DNA of 64,000 nt, from contig ML681964.1 in assembly GCA_007922195.1 (NCBI GenBank), positions 7,396,445-7,460,444 on the forward strand. Direction: 5' to 3'. Below, piece after piece: positions 34,800 through 46,970 of this stretch; the first letter of the stretch is position 1, and every line of letters starts with the position of its first letter. Origin of the DNA: Podocnemis expansa (taxonomy: Eukaryota; Chordata; Testudines; Podocnemididae). Made by a program: the position numbers and the translations under genes. The notes beneath the pieces were generated by a model, which worked only from the letters and a program-made list of their open reading frames with translations, was not told the DNA's origin and searched no databases.

Positions 34800-37300
34800 T
34801 TAGGTACAGCCTACTGTACACCTTGCTCCTGTAATTCTATCCAAGGATTCTGGTGACCAGTTCTGGCGTCATCATGATATGTTAGGCTGTTCTGAACTAC
34901 AGTCTGTTGAGCACGACTTTGCCCAGATACAAATATAGATTGTAACAAATGGTAAGAAAGAACCCACTGATAAATCTTTGCCTCCCTTGTTACTGCTTTC
35001 CATGCATCCCTGCTCTCTTCTGCTGCTATCTGCCACCTCTACTGGTTCTTTGGCACCATAAGGCTGATGCAGGTTTCATTAGCATTTTCCAGCAGCTGTG
35101 CTTGGCTTTAAACTTCTTTTTTCTAACAAAAATACAAGTCTGGAGTCATAAAAACTGTTTTAATTGAGAAAATAAATTGGTGCAGTCACTGGTGCTAAAT
35201 AACATATGGTGGTCCTTCAGAATTCAGTTTCATCTCCTTAAATAAAATAATTACCTTTTTAAAATGTACACGTGGCTTTATCTTTTTTATTGTGTATGAT
35301 AATAGAGGAGTTTTATATGACTCACTTATAAATGATAAGACTGTACATTGTAGATTATTGCACTATCACTGTGCACTAGAGGAGAGCTCCCTTATGCCAA
35401 TAAAATAGTAATAGGATTGATTGTCTTCCCCTGAAACCCACAGGAAATCTCCACAAGGCTTGCAACATATAGTATCCTCCTGCTCCTAAACTGCTCTGTT
35501 GAGGGAGCAAGGTTTATTTGTCCTGTAGAAGGCCTGAGGTCCAGCCCCTAATAGATCCCCAAGAATCCCAGAGCCATCTTCATAGGGGTTTTGTGCTCAT
35601 TCTGGTTGTCCAGTGACTCCCCCATCTTCCAACAGGGTGGGTTTCCTCAGCCAGCTGCTGCCCCAGGGAGACTTTGTTTTAGATCCTCCTCCAGCTGTGT
35701 TTTGTGTGGGACTTAATTTGGTTCATGTTCTACAAGGTGGTCTCTGACTGAGCATGCCAACTGGGTCAGTCCCCACAGCCAAAAAACTAGAAGAAAAACT
35801 AATTTGTGATTCTCACTGGGTCTTAGGCATGAGCTAAGGCAATGGATATCAGGATTTAGACACCTGTGTGCATGGCCACCAGCAGAAATACAGATGTTTA
35901 CAGAATTTAGATGCCCACACGATTAGACAGTAGCTAAGCAGGGGTTATGAGGATGTACATTTTGGATTTAGGCACTTAAATTTCCTTTATGGATCTAGCC
36001 ATAAATGTATGTGTTAAGCACTGCCAGAAGCAATCTCCTGTCATACTGTTCTCTGTAAGAATCTGTTAAGCATAGCACAAATAGGGAGACTCCTGCAGGC
36101 AGCATTCTGCAGCGTGAAACCAACAATCAATCAGCGTTGCTAACTTTTGCTGTATTATTTATTATTAATTATTATTATTATTAATAACTAATATTATTAT
36201 TTGTATTACTGCCTAAGAGCAGTAGTCATGAAGCATGGCCTTATGTACTGCATAAAATATATTTACTGTTTTCTTTCTTAAAGCCCCAGTTTCTGGAGCC
36301 ATGTGATTATGGGAGACTTTCTGCTTTCATTGAAAAGAACAAGAAAAGGTTTTAGCTCTCATGGCTGTCAAGAAAAACTTGGAAACATTAATCTTACAGA
36401 CTCAGAACTCAAAAGGCAAATAAAAAGACCCTGATATTTATAAACTCATGATTTCTGATGCAATAGAATGGATTTTAGGCTCTGCCTCATGGTTTTTGCA
36501 TGCTCAGGATGGCAGTATTGCTATCTACAGATACAGAGGAAGACATTGTGACTGATATTTGAGGCCTGGTTGCTAGGCCTGGGAGGAGTAGGGACAAGCC
36601 TGAAGTACATTGTGGTTAGTCTAGCACAATCAAAAGAGACCTCTCAGATGTGCCCTTGTTGGGGGGAAATCCCCAGGTAGAGTGCCCTGAGGTGGCTTCT
36701 GACTAGAAACTGTTGGAAAGTGGAGGGAAGTTAGGATGTGGCATGGAATGAGCTGGTAAGAGACTGCTATTTATTTCATTGCTGCTGTCACGTGTCATGG
36801 CCCACAAAGGTTTACCTTTCTCGTACAGCAAGAGTCAGAATCTCCTACATTCCTTATGGTGGATGATTTTATGTTGTGATTGCCTCCACTTCTATTGCAA
36901 ACAAATATGATCTTTGCCATTTATTTACTGTATGCTGTTATTTTGCCTTGGTATATATTTATAATTAGATGCACTTAGTTTTTTCACTTCTTGTGTAATC
37001 CACTTTACAGTATGTTACATGTTCTCCTCTTTGCCCAACTGCAATAAAAATTGGATCTGTTACTGTCCTCCCCTTGAGAGTTTAATTTAAACTGTAATGT
37101 CTCATGATTTTTGTGCGGGAAGTCCCCAGTTCAATCCCCTGTGGCTTGGTTAATATGTGACTGTCATACTTGCTAATGTGTTCATTTGAGAAGTACACTT
37201 TTCACTAACCTTGCAAATATCCACTGTCAAGTCCGTTTCTCACAATAACGTTGTCTTGACCTGGTTGAAGATATGCCAATGGGATGATTGATGGTGTGGG
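34800..37300. other. Intergenic DNA, no gene seen
   Basis: AT-rich non-coding sequence. An ATT-rich microsatellite is listed separately. No exon or structural RNA recognised. Confidence 0.65.
36148..36200. repeat. ATT-rich microsatellite
   Basis: Interrupted ATT/TAA trinucleotide run. Confidence 0.85.
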
Positions 37301-37309
37301 TTCTGAGTT

Positions 37310-37655
37310 ACTACAGAGAATTTTTTCTTGGGTGTCTGGCTGATGAGTCTTGCCCACATGCTTAGGGTTTAACTGGTTGCCATATTGGGGGCAGAAAGGA
37401 ATTTTTCCAGGGGGAAGATTGGCAAAAGTTCTGGGGGTTTTTCATCTTCCTCTCAGGCCGGGGGCATGGGTCAATGCTGGTGGATTCCCTGTACCTTAAA
37501 GTCTTTCAATCATCATCTGAATCTAAAAACTTAGTCATAGGTTAGAGGCTTATTGCAGGAGGATGTAGGTGAGGTTTTGTGGCCTTTATTGTGCAAGAGG
37601 TCAGACTTGATGATCATATTGGTCCCTTCTGACCTTAGAGTTTATGAGTCTAGTT
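37310..37655 (+). mobile_element. CR1-type 3' end, plus orientation
   Basis: TTTAACTGGTTGCCATATTG, GGGGGCAGAAAGGAATTTTT, and at the end GGTCAGACTTGATGATCATA and TTGGTCCCTTCTGACCTTAG with AGAGTTTATGAGTCTA follow a CR1 subfamily 3' region common in turtles. Its sequence differs from the younger CR1 copies at 40.6 and 53.7 kb, so it is an older subfamily. Confidence 0.65.
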
Positions 37656-37659
37656 ATCA

Positions 37660-40487
37660 ATCATACCACAAATAACTTGGTCTCCAATTAGTCTGTTAAC
37701 TATTCTCATGATATAGCTTTATTGTGTAGATCTGTAACATATTGGCCAATGATTGCAGCTGGCCACTGATTTCTTTATAAAGAAACTGTGCCTTTCCCAA
37801 GTGGCAGTTTTGTATGGACCAGAACACTTTAGAATGACTTTGTCTTGGAGTTCAAAGCACCCTTCAGGCTCCCCTGGAATCTACTGTAGATGAAATGTAT
37901 CTCAGCTTGCCATATGCAGCAATATGGAGAATTTCACCCTCTCCAGCTTTTCTGGAATACCACTCACTTTCTGGGATTCTCCATGATATTACTTGTAAAT
38001 CCAAGGATTCACGTGACTTCCCTTGCTCATTTGTGCCAAAAGTTACAATTTCTAGTGATATTGAAGACCTAACACAAAGGACAGCTTGCAACAGAATGAT
38101 TTTTATTTCCTGGTCCCAATTTCATGGCAGGGGGCAATAGCTGCTGACTCCAATGACTACTACTACATAGCATGGGAGGTGATCAGGCAAGTGCTGGCTC
38201 TCTACTGCTACTGCCCCTGCTACAGGACTGACTTACAGAGAAGCAGTTACAGGATGTGTTCCCATGGCTATCAGCTGGACCTTGATGGTCAGCTGCTTCC
38301 TGCACTGATGGATTATGGGAAAATATAGATGCTTTGTTGCTTTCCGACATTAGCACAGTACTTTCTGAAACAGGGAAAAGAACTGCTACTCCCTTTCCCT
38401 TCTCACTGATGATTTCTCTAATCTTACCATTGACTGTTGTTCCCTCCTGCCCTGATCCCATTGGTACTTGTGTCGTCTGCATCGGAGCAGCAAAGAGACT
38501 GGAAATGTACTGTATACATTTTACTCTTTCCCACTGCTTCCACATGGAACAAAGTACCGGAACTGTAATAGCCTTTCATCAGACTACTTTTAAAGAGAAA
38601 CTGCTATCTTTCTTGGGTTCTCTCCATTTCTGCCATCTGGAGACAAAGTCCATCTGTCTTGTTCACCAGCACATCAGTTTGCCACTCCAAAACCTAACAT
38701 GTTCCTTTTCTTTAGGCCTATCTGCCCGGCCTTTTTCTAAAGCTGCTATTTCTGTCCAATACTTCTCTTTCAAGCAGGAGTGCTGCTGGCCCAGGAAAAG
38801 AGCTGAGGCTTGGGCACTGAGACTCGGGGCTCGCGCATCACTGCTGCAGCTGCTGCCGCGCATGGCGTGGCAGTGGACCTGAGGCTTGGAAGATGGGACT
38901 TGGGGCTCTAGCCCTGTAAGCCCAGCGCCAGCGACACCCCTGCTTTCAAGGAGAGCAAGCCATTGATGCCCATTTCCCTACCTCTACGCTCCCACTCCCT
39001 TTCTTGATGGGAGGGAACTTTCAAATCCTTCCAACTCTGCTATTTGTACATACCTCCTATCCCACTTAAGGAATGGTTCCAATTTGGCCCATCACTGCTC
39101 TTTATGGTGAATCTGCTGACCCAACTCAGTTGCTCCTTTTTTAGTAAGCAGGGTTTGTCTAAGCCCCAGGACCTCCAGCCTTTAAGAGGAAAGCTACTCT
39201 GTCACAACAAATATCTCCCTTGAACCTCTGTTGCACATCACTGAATGGTTAGTGACACATGTTTCTGAAGTTAAGTATAAGAACCATAGTACAGACAGGC
39301 ACTGGAGTTGGGAAATATGAAATGAAGCTGGGGTCAGAGTTGGAACCAGAGTCTAAGGGCAAGTCAAGGGTCCAAGCTGGAGTTCAAGTCAGGATTCAAA
39401 CTACGGGTTGAAGCTGAAGTTGGGGACAAGCCAAGGGTCAAAATCAGTGTCAGCAGCTGGGTGGAAGAGCAAAGACCTGGAGCAAGCCAGGAAAACAGGA
39501 ACTGGGAATAGAGAAGGATCTCGGATAAGGAGGGCAGGAAGAGGCTGGAAGGCAGGAACAAGGAAAAAAGCAGGAAGACCAGACTCAGCAATCAGACAAG
39601 CAAGGGTCCAAAGTAGCAGCCAGTAGGAAATCTACCTAGTTGCTCAGCCAGTTTCTGTGCCTCCTTCTGGCATCAATTATGTGTCTGTGCTAACCAGTAG
39701 AACCAGGTGCCTCCCTCAACCAGAAGTTTCAGGGGCAGAGCTACTGAGGAGCTAGATCTTCACTAGCCCGAGTCTCCACTAGTTCTGGAGAACTATCATG
39801 TGGGAGGTCGAGGGGTCCTGGGTTTTAGATCCAGGATCCCTGACGTCCAGTCCTTTATTTTTCATAGTCACAAAAGTGAGCTGTCATTAACTGTACAGTT
39901 TCTCTCATGATAAAATGATGACACATACATTTAAAATTAAGTGATACGGAGCCAAAGCAAGTAAAACATTTTTCAGAGTTCTCTCTCCATATAAATAAAT
40001 AAATGAACAAAAATATCTGTCTCACTTTATTAAGGATGATAATTCAGCATTACATTGGGACTGAGTTATATTTGATGAGTGAATGATACTGTTCAGAATC
40101 ATTAAGTTTTACAACTGCTTCAAGTCTTTAAATCTTCTATGTGTAAACTATGGTACGTATTGAATAAATAAGTGCATAGTGAGGCAAATAATTTACATAT
40201 TTATTAGCAGGTCCCTTTGGGTAAGGATTACTAGTTCCAGAAGCTGGCTTCCTTTCTTTCCATGTAAAGTATATAATTTCTTTTTTAATGCTGAAGAGTC
40301 TTTTATTTATTTCCAAAAGAAGGGGGGAAAGCTTATTGTCACTTTATGAGATACATCTTGGGAGAATCTAAAACCAGAGTTAATTAGTGGAATATTTATC
40401 ATGCAGAAGATAATATTGTTTTTCTACTCAAAATCCCTGCTTTGGTAAATTTATTAAAATGTAATACGTTATTACATTCTGTGAAAA
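37660..40487. other. Intergenic DNA, no gene seen
   Basis: Contains an ORF of 182 codons (plus, 38334-38882) and one of 120 codons (minus, 38183-38545). Both overlap other ORFs and show no domain, signal peptide or splice context, so I treat them as chance. At about 39300-39620 there are short imperfect repeats of GGAGTCAAG/TCAAGG type. Confidence 0.6.
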
Positions 40488-40551
40488 TGATTGTCCCAAT
40501 CCTGAAAGATTTATGCACATGCTTAACTTAACACATTGAGTTGCCCCACTG
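40488..40551. repeat. Palindromic MITE, left half
   Basis: TGTCCCAATCCTGAAAGATT and ATGCACATGCTTAACTTAAC belong to a common palindromic MITE. The matching right half lies beyond the CR1 insertion at 42262-42312 (GTAGGTAAGTGTAAGCATGT, GTTTAGGACTG), so CR1 inserted into its middle. Confidence 0.6.
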
Positions 40552-42263
40552 ATCATAGAATCATAGGGTTGGAAGGGACCTCATAGGTCATCTAGTCCAA
40601 CCCCCTGCCAGAGGCAGGACCACTCCCACTTAAACCATCCCAGTCAGGGTTTTGTCCAGCCAGGCCTTAAACACCTCTAAAGATGGAGACTCCACCACGT
40701 CCCTCGGCAGCTCATTCCAAGACTTCACCACTCTCCTGGTAAAAAAGTTTTTCCTAATATCCAGCCTCGACCTCCCTAACCACAACTTGAGACCATTGCT
40801 CCTCGTTCTGTCCTCCATTACTACCGAGAACAGTCGAGCTCCATCTTCCTTAGAGCATCCCTTCAAGTAGTTGAAGGTTGCTATCAAATCCCCCCTCAAT
40901 CTTCTCTTCTGCAGACTAAATAAGCCTAATGCTTTCAGTCTTTCCTCATAGGGCTTGTGCTCCAGCCCTTTAATCATTTTGGTTGCCCTCCTCTGAACTC
41001 TCTCTAGCATGTCCCTGTCCTTTTTGTAGTGGGGAGCCCAAAACTGAACACAGTATTCTAGATGTGGCCTCACCAGTGCAGAATAGAGGGGAATGATCAC
41101 ATCCCTTGATCTGCTGGTAAGACTTCTTTTGATGCAGCCCAGTATGCCATTGGCCTTTTTGGCAGCAAGAGCACACTGCTGACTCATATCCAGCTTCCCA
41201 TCCACCATGACCCCCAGGTCCTTTTCTACACTGCTGCTACTTAGCTGAATGTTTCCCAGCCTGTAGCAGTGCATAGGGTTTTTTGGTCCCAAATGCAGGA
41301 TTTTACACTTATCCTTATTGAATCTCATAAGGTTTCTATTGGCCCACTGTTCCAATTTATCTAGGTCTCCCTGAATCCTGTCCTTGCCCTCCAACGTGTC
41401 TACTGGTCCTCCCAGCTTGGTGTCATCCGCAAACTTACTCAGAATGCAGTCTATTCCATCATCCAGATCATTGATGAAAATGTTGAACAGAACCGGCCCC
41501 AGGACCGACCCCTGGGGCACACCACTCGTGACCGGCTGCCAGCTAGACATGGAACCATTGATTCCTACACGCTGAAACCGTTGATCTAGCCAGTTCTCTA
41601 TCCACCTTATAGTCCACCTATCCAACCCATAATTCCTTAATTTGCCAATGAGAATGCGGTGGGAAACTGTATCAAAAGCCTTGCTAAAATCAAGGTATAG
41701 CACATCAACGGTGCTTCCCGCATCCATAAAACCAGTCATCTGCTCATAGAAGGAAATGAGATTGGTCAGGCATGATTTACCCTTGGTAAATCCATGCTGA
41801 CTGTTCCTGATCACTTTATTTTCCTCTAAGTGTGTGAGGATGGATTCTTTGAGAATCTGCTCCATAATTTTTCCAGGGATTGAGGTGAGGCTGACTGGTC
41901 TGTAATTCCCTGGATCCTCCTTTTTCCCTTTCTTGAAAATAGGCACTACATTTGCTTTTTTCCAGTCCTCTGGCACCTCCCCCGTTCTCCATGAGTTTTG
42001 AAAGATAACGGCCAGCGGTGCTGCTATTTCGTCGGCCAATTCCCTTAGCACCCTTGGATGCAGTTCGTCCGGCCCCATGGACTTGTGCACATCCATCTTC
42101 TTTAAGTAGTCCCTAACCTGACCTTCTGTCACCAAGGGCCTGTCGTCTTCTCTCCCATCTGCCACACACATGGTAGTGGGCTGGGAGCTGACCCTGCCTG
42201 TGAAAACTGAAGAAAAAAATGCATTGAGCACTTCAGCTTTTTCCTCATCCTCTGTCACACTGA
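40552..42263 (-). mobile_element. CR1 LINE, 5'-truncated, ORF2 still open
   Basis: The 3' terminus (ATCATAGAATCATAGGGTT on the plus strand) is at 40552. The element runs about 1.7 kb with an uninterrupted reading frame for the reverse transcriptase and C-terminal part of ORF2. The N-terminal endonuclease is missing because of 5' truncation, the normal outcome of target-primed reverse transcription. The open frame marks it as one of the youngest insertions in the window. Both flanks are halves of one MITE. Confidence 0.9.
40630..42263 (-). CDS. CR1 ORF2 reverse transcriptase, N-terminally truncated
   Basis: The frame is open from 42363 down to the stop at 40630; residues 1 to about 33 come from the flanking MITE, so the CR1-derived part begins near the EISVTEDEE segment. 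Counting from the first Met at 42363, [21 protein letters not shown] is at about 139-159, YLDFSKAFD at 223-231, [10 protein letters not shown] at 281-290 and the catalytic FADD at 311-314. The conserved C-terminal domain follows ([21 protein letters not shown]) and the end is LDKTLTGMV. All reverse transcriptase motifs I can check are intact. Without the endonuclease domain and promoter it is not an autonomous element. No evidence of expression. Confidence 0.85.
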
Positions 42264-42312
42264 TTTCAATGTAGGTAAGTGTAAGCATGTGTTTAGGACT
42301 GCTTGATAAAAT
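42262..42312. repeat. Palindromic MITE, right half
   Basis: Continuation of the MITE at 40488-40551 after the CR1 insertion: TTTCAATGTAGGTAAGTG, TAAGCATGTGTTTAGGACTG. Confidence 0.6.
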
Positions 42313-42974
42313 CAAGAGCAGAAACATGTCATTTTCTTGCAGTTGGCCCTGTTCGTGAGACAAAAAGGTTATTTACAGATATTTTCCAATGAATGTTTTA
42401 TGGTCTGTATACAAATAAAAATATACTTCAAGTAGCTTTCTTGGGCTGTTGAACACTTATGGGATGTGGCTAATCAACTATATAGAAACCTAAACAGAGA
42501 AAATCAGTCAAATGTGCTTGTACAGAAACTAAACTATGGGCCAGATCCTCAGGTATGGCCAAAATGCACAGATTGCAGTTTTGGAGTGTGTGTGGAAAAA
42601 GGGGGACTTACAGGGCTTCTTGTTAGATGCCTTAGTCTTGGTTCTGCTCTGAGGATGGCTTCACAATAGAGTAAACCTGAGAATGTTAAATTTAGAACTA
42701 AGAGAGGAAGACAGTGAAGGCCTACAGTCAGGTCAAGAGATCAAGACATGCAAAGGTGGTTTAAAGTCATTTTTGCCCTTTCCCTCTCCTGGTATGCAAC
42801 TCCTGACAGATGCAGCTCAGAATCAAGACCTGTTCTTTCATAAAACCTCTTCAGTTATTCAGTGTCTGTTTTCACAATTTTGCCACTTAAAATATAGCAA
42901 TTGCAAAATTTTGTAGTTGTATTTTGATTAACATCAGTCAAATCAAGCAGTCTTGGAAAATAATTTTATACCCA

Positions 42975-43190
42975 TCATAGATTAATAATTTTTAAGTTCA
43001 GAAGGGCTCATTATCTTAGTCTGACTTCCTGTTTGACACAGACCAAAAAATTTAATTCATTTACACTGTACCCCAATAATTTGTATTTGCTTCAAGCATA
43101 TCTTCTTGAAAGGCATTCAGTCCTGACATGCAAATACTGAGAAATTGAGAATCCACCCTGTCCCCTGTTTTTTTTTCATGGTCAGTGACC
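42975..43190 (-). mobile_element. Old CR1 fragment
   Basis: ATCATAGATTAATAATTTTT, AGTTCAGAAGGGCTCATTAT, CTGACTTCCTGTTTGACACA, and GAGAATCCACCCTGTCCCCT follow the 3' part of an older CR1 subfamily in minus orientation. Too diverged to read as protein. Confidence 0.65.
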
Positions 43191-43194
43191 CTGA

Positions 43195-44100
43195 ATCATA
43201 CCTTCAGAGTCTGTGTGACTAGGGATTACTAACATCACAGTTTCTTTTTAGAAGCCATTATTAGCATGCCATATATAAACACTTCAGTGGTTTCTCACTG
43301 TTTGTGTGCAAACTGCATTTGGCTCTTGTAAAATCCTTTCTGGACTGCTGTGTGTTTTATTTTATTCCTCCTGTTCTCCTAGAAGGAGAATGACGGAGAA
43401 TTAATTTCAAATAAAAACCTGCAGCTTTTATTGTTGTTGTTATCTGTTATTACTTTATTTTTAATAACATACGGTTTGATTTCTCTGAAAGTACGTTTTT
43501 AAACTTAGATTTCTTTGAGAATGAATTATTTAAATTACATGAAAGATATTTAGTGAAACTTGAGGTAGTTTTGTGAACCCTAAAATGTTAAATAAATAAA
43601 TAAAATTAAAGGCTTTGCAAAGTGAATGCATTATTCAATTCTGGACTGGACTAAATGGGATGGTGGTCAGAAGCAGGTTAATAAAATCTGAGGTTGTAGG
43701 CACCCCATAATATGAAGGACCCTCATAGATCTAACTCTCATTAAAATGGCAGTGGCAAAGAGAATCGTCTTTGCCTACTCAAAGAGGCAAGAGAAGTGGC
43801 ATAAGGCATTTTCCTCCCACTCCTGCCCTAGAAGTTGCAGCAGAGACTTGTACCTGTATAGAGTAATAAGGAGTTCTCTCTCCTTTCCACAGAAAAGCAG
43901 GGATGGCAGCAGAAATGCCCCCAGTGCTTCCTCAACCACCAGCACATATTCTCTCACCTATGCTCTTTGCTGTGGTAGCAGGCGCCCCAAAGCAGTGGAT
44001 CTTGGTGTTATCAACTTAGTGAGATGTGTTAGATGGTTCACATTCCTCAGACATAATAACCCAGGCTGTCCACAGACTCAGACATCACTGCATGGGACTA
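43195..44100. other. Intergenic DNA, chance ORF
   Basis: The 152-codon plus-strand ORF at 43746-44204 runs into a hAT element and has no recognisable domain, so I do not call it a gene. An AAAT microsatellite is at about 43586-43608. Confidence 0.6.
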
Positions 44101-44103
44101 CAG

Positions 44104-44278
44104 CAGTGGCTCTCAACCTATTTACCATTGTGAGCCATAGATGCAGCTCTCTATGTATTATGAGTCATATGCACACAAGAGATATACCATCTATATGGTC
44201 CTGAGGAGGTCACATGGGCTTTGGGTGTGTGCCTTTTGGACTGCAAGTGATCCATAGGTTATGGATTAAGAACTACTG
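44104..44278. mobile_element. Short hAT-type MITE
   Basis: CAGTGGCTCTCAACCT at the left and the reverse complement CAGTAGTTCTTAATCC at the right are Charlie-like hAT inverted repeats. The 175-bp body includes ATTGTGAGCCATAGATGC and CCATAGGTTATGG. The possible 8-bp duplication (GACTACAG versus GCCTATGA) is only half matched, so the copy is old. Confidence 0.7.
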
Positions 44279-46599
44279 GCCTATGACTTAATCTGGCTAT
44301 GTGGTGAAACTTCCATTGATATTAGCTATTTACATGATTGTATTTTATTTATAAATACTAAATATTCCATAAAACCAACTTTTTGGCAAACTGTGTCTGT
44401 GGGGCTAAATATCAGGATACAAGATATTTTACTGGTTTGAATCCAGTCCAAATTGCTAATGAAACTCACAGCTGAAAACAAATAAATTTAGAATAAATTA
44501 TTTACACAGTGAAGATGGCTGTTTATTGTGAATTGTTCAGAGGCAGACTAAAATTCTTGAATATATTTGTAATTCAAAATTATTCATAAATTTATTTAAG
44601 TGATAATTCTTGCTCTGAAAATTATTTATGAAAAGATCATTATAGCTTCTGCCTTGCAATGAGATGGCATGAAAATACATTTATATCCAAATTTGCTTTG
44701 AAATTTGGATGAGTATTCTCTAGAATGGTGAGAGTAATATTCATTAGTCAATGAATTTGACAATTTTTCATGAAAAATGTTATTTTCCTCATCATTTTAT
44801 TTTTATTTAAGCAGCTCTTGGAGATCCCCCCCCCCATTGCCTCAATGCTCCTGATATCTGTTTTGTGGCCTATATGAAATGTATTGACAGTCTTCATCAG
44901 CTCCTGGTGGACTGGTACATTTGTGACAAAAACCATAACCACAACTAGCACTAACTGACCTTTTCAGCACGGAGCCAAAGATGAAAAGGAGATGTGTAAC
45001 TGCCCTGCAATGGTGCTTAACTCCATCATCTGCAAGGCAAGGGGATGACTGCAATTAATCATGCTCCATGCCTGAGGGCTGAGTAATTAATTTTCTCCTA
45101 GCCAGTAAGGGCAGAGCTAAGTCTTATAAGTAGACTTAAGGCAATCAGCTGGAAAAAGAAGTCTTGGTAATAGAGGAGAGTCCCAGGCTAGAGCCTATAG
45201 AAGTAAAGGAATTGTAATTGAGTCCAGATTGGGGAAGGACCCTTTGTTTAAGGAGTAAAGCCCAAGCAGGGTGACTATTTGGACAACCTCCATTGTTTCG
45301 AAATAAGAAGCCTGTGTGGACATACCCTATAACTCTTCGTTGGTGGCTGCTACAGCAGTGGGAAAGTGAGGCAGGCAGGGACCCTGGTCCTGGCAGCTGA
45401 GACCACTGCCAAATAGCCTTTCTGCATCCCCTGTTGGCCAGATCCTTGTTCTGAATCCAGCCTTTTTGCATAGCCCCCTCATAACCTTATACCTCCCAAG
45501 GAACAGTGCTCATAATTTTGGGAACCTCTGCACTGCAGGTACATTGGTTCAATAAATCCTAGGATTGATTCTGCATTTGTACATTGTTTGATTTTATAAA
45601 CCTAATAACTTTGGAAGGTGATATAATAAAACTGGCTTTGTCTACTATTGTTATGTTGAAATATGGGATAAAAAGCAACACACATTTCATACAGGACAGC
45701 AAATTTTTTGTTTAAATAGGAGACCACTAGTAATATGGAACTGGTGGCTACCTGTGTGGCCTCTCCTTTATTTGAAGAGTTAGCATACACCCACTGCTCC
45801 CTAAAATTCAAACATGGTGGTCCCTTTCACCATCAGAGGCTGAATAAGAAGGTTGTGTGTGATGACAGGGCATTCTTAAGAACACCTTCCCAGGCTCTAC
45901 TGGGTTTTATCCAGTTGCTCATTGACATTTTCTCGCAACAGAAAGATTTGAGGCTTTTCTGCTCAATTTTCTCTTTGTTTGGCACTTCTCCCTTCACTAC
46001 TTCTCCCATTCTGTTTTTTGTTGTCCTATTTGATTGACCTTTGTGTCATTGTGGATCCTGTCCTTTGTTAAGAATGAGATCATTTCAAGGATGTGGGTGA
46101 GATCGCAAGCATGAAACTACATCCTTTCATTTGTCTAGCCTTTTCTGCTCATCATACCTCTTTCTCCTGCCACATTCCTTCCTTCAATATTCTTCTTTTG
46201 TCTCGCCCCTTAATTGACTCAAGTTTCTTGTTAATCCTTCCCCTCTTGGTGAAAGGGGGACTCTTGTTGCCCCAGCACTCCTTTTTCAGGGGCTATTTAT
46301 CCTATTATTTACCCTACTTTTATTATCTGTATAATAGCAACTAAAGTTCCTTCTTGGGAATCTCATTAGACAGTGTATACCCATATAGTGAAAAAGACCA
46401 TTTTTTGCCCCAAAGAGGTTGGAATTTAAATACATTAACACTGTGGGTTAAACAGACTGACCCTTTTCACATAAACCAAATTAACTTGTTAAAAGAGAGC
46501 TAAGTAAAAATATAAGATTGTAAATGTTGGTGCCAGGCTTATACATGTTTAATTTAGGAGATGTGCTATTTCCAAGATTTTACCTATTTCATAAAAAAC
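44279..46599. other. Intergenic DNA, no gene seen
   Basis: AT-rich, without a recognisable exon. A solo MITE end at 45285-45327 is listed separately. Confidence 0.65.
45285..45327. repeat. MITE right-end fragment
   Basis: CCATTGTTTCGAAATAAGAA, then GCCTGTGTGGACATACCCTA, matches the right end of the TTTCGAAA-type MITE at 34255-34636. The rest is missing. Confidence 0.55.
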
Positions 46600-46970
46600 A
46601 AAGAAGTCTAGGGAAACTTTTTAAAAAGACTAACAAGTTTATCTGTCGCATAAGCTTTTGTGGGAGAAAAATCCCACTTCCTCAGACACTGGAAGATAGA
46701 GAACTTACAGAATAGGAGGAAAATAAATGCAGGAAAGTGTAAGATATCATGATGTACACTTCCCTGTATTTATTTAAGTCATAATGTCTTACACTTTCCT
46801 GCATTTATTTTCCTCCCGTTCTGTAAGTTCTCCATCTTTAAGTGTCTCAGGAAGTCGGATTTTTCTCCCACAAAAGCTCATGCAATAGATAAATTTGTTA
46901 GTCTTTAAGTGCCTCTAGACTCTTGTTTATTTTGCTGAACTAGACTGACACAGCTGTCCCTTTAGAACTT
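46600..46970. repeat. PLE 3' ends as long inverted pair
   Basis: The left arm (about 46602-46746) has AAGACTAACAAGTTTATCTG, GCTTTTGTGGGAGAAAAATC and GAACTTACAGAATAGGAGGA. The right arm (about 46786-46966) is its reverse complement, ending in TTTGTTAGTCTTTAAGTGCC and the outer end CTGACACAGCTGTCCCTTT. The arms are about 145 bp with roughly 40 bp between them. The spacer repeats part of the arm (CACTTCCCTGTATTTATTTA), so there may be a third partial copy. Confidence 0.75.

Noticed and set aside
38334..38882. 182-codon plus-strand ORF
   Set aside because: No domain, no splice or promoter context, and competing ORFs on both strands at the same place.
40652..40870. Plus-strand ORFs repeated at 33.8, 40.65 and 53.8 kb, like a small conserved gene family
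   Set aside because: All three are antisense shadows of the CR1 ORF2 C-terminus. Their similarity comes from the CR1 copies.
43746..44204. 152-codon plus-strand ORF
   Set aside because: It reads into the hAT MITE at 44104-44278 and has no similarity I recognise.
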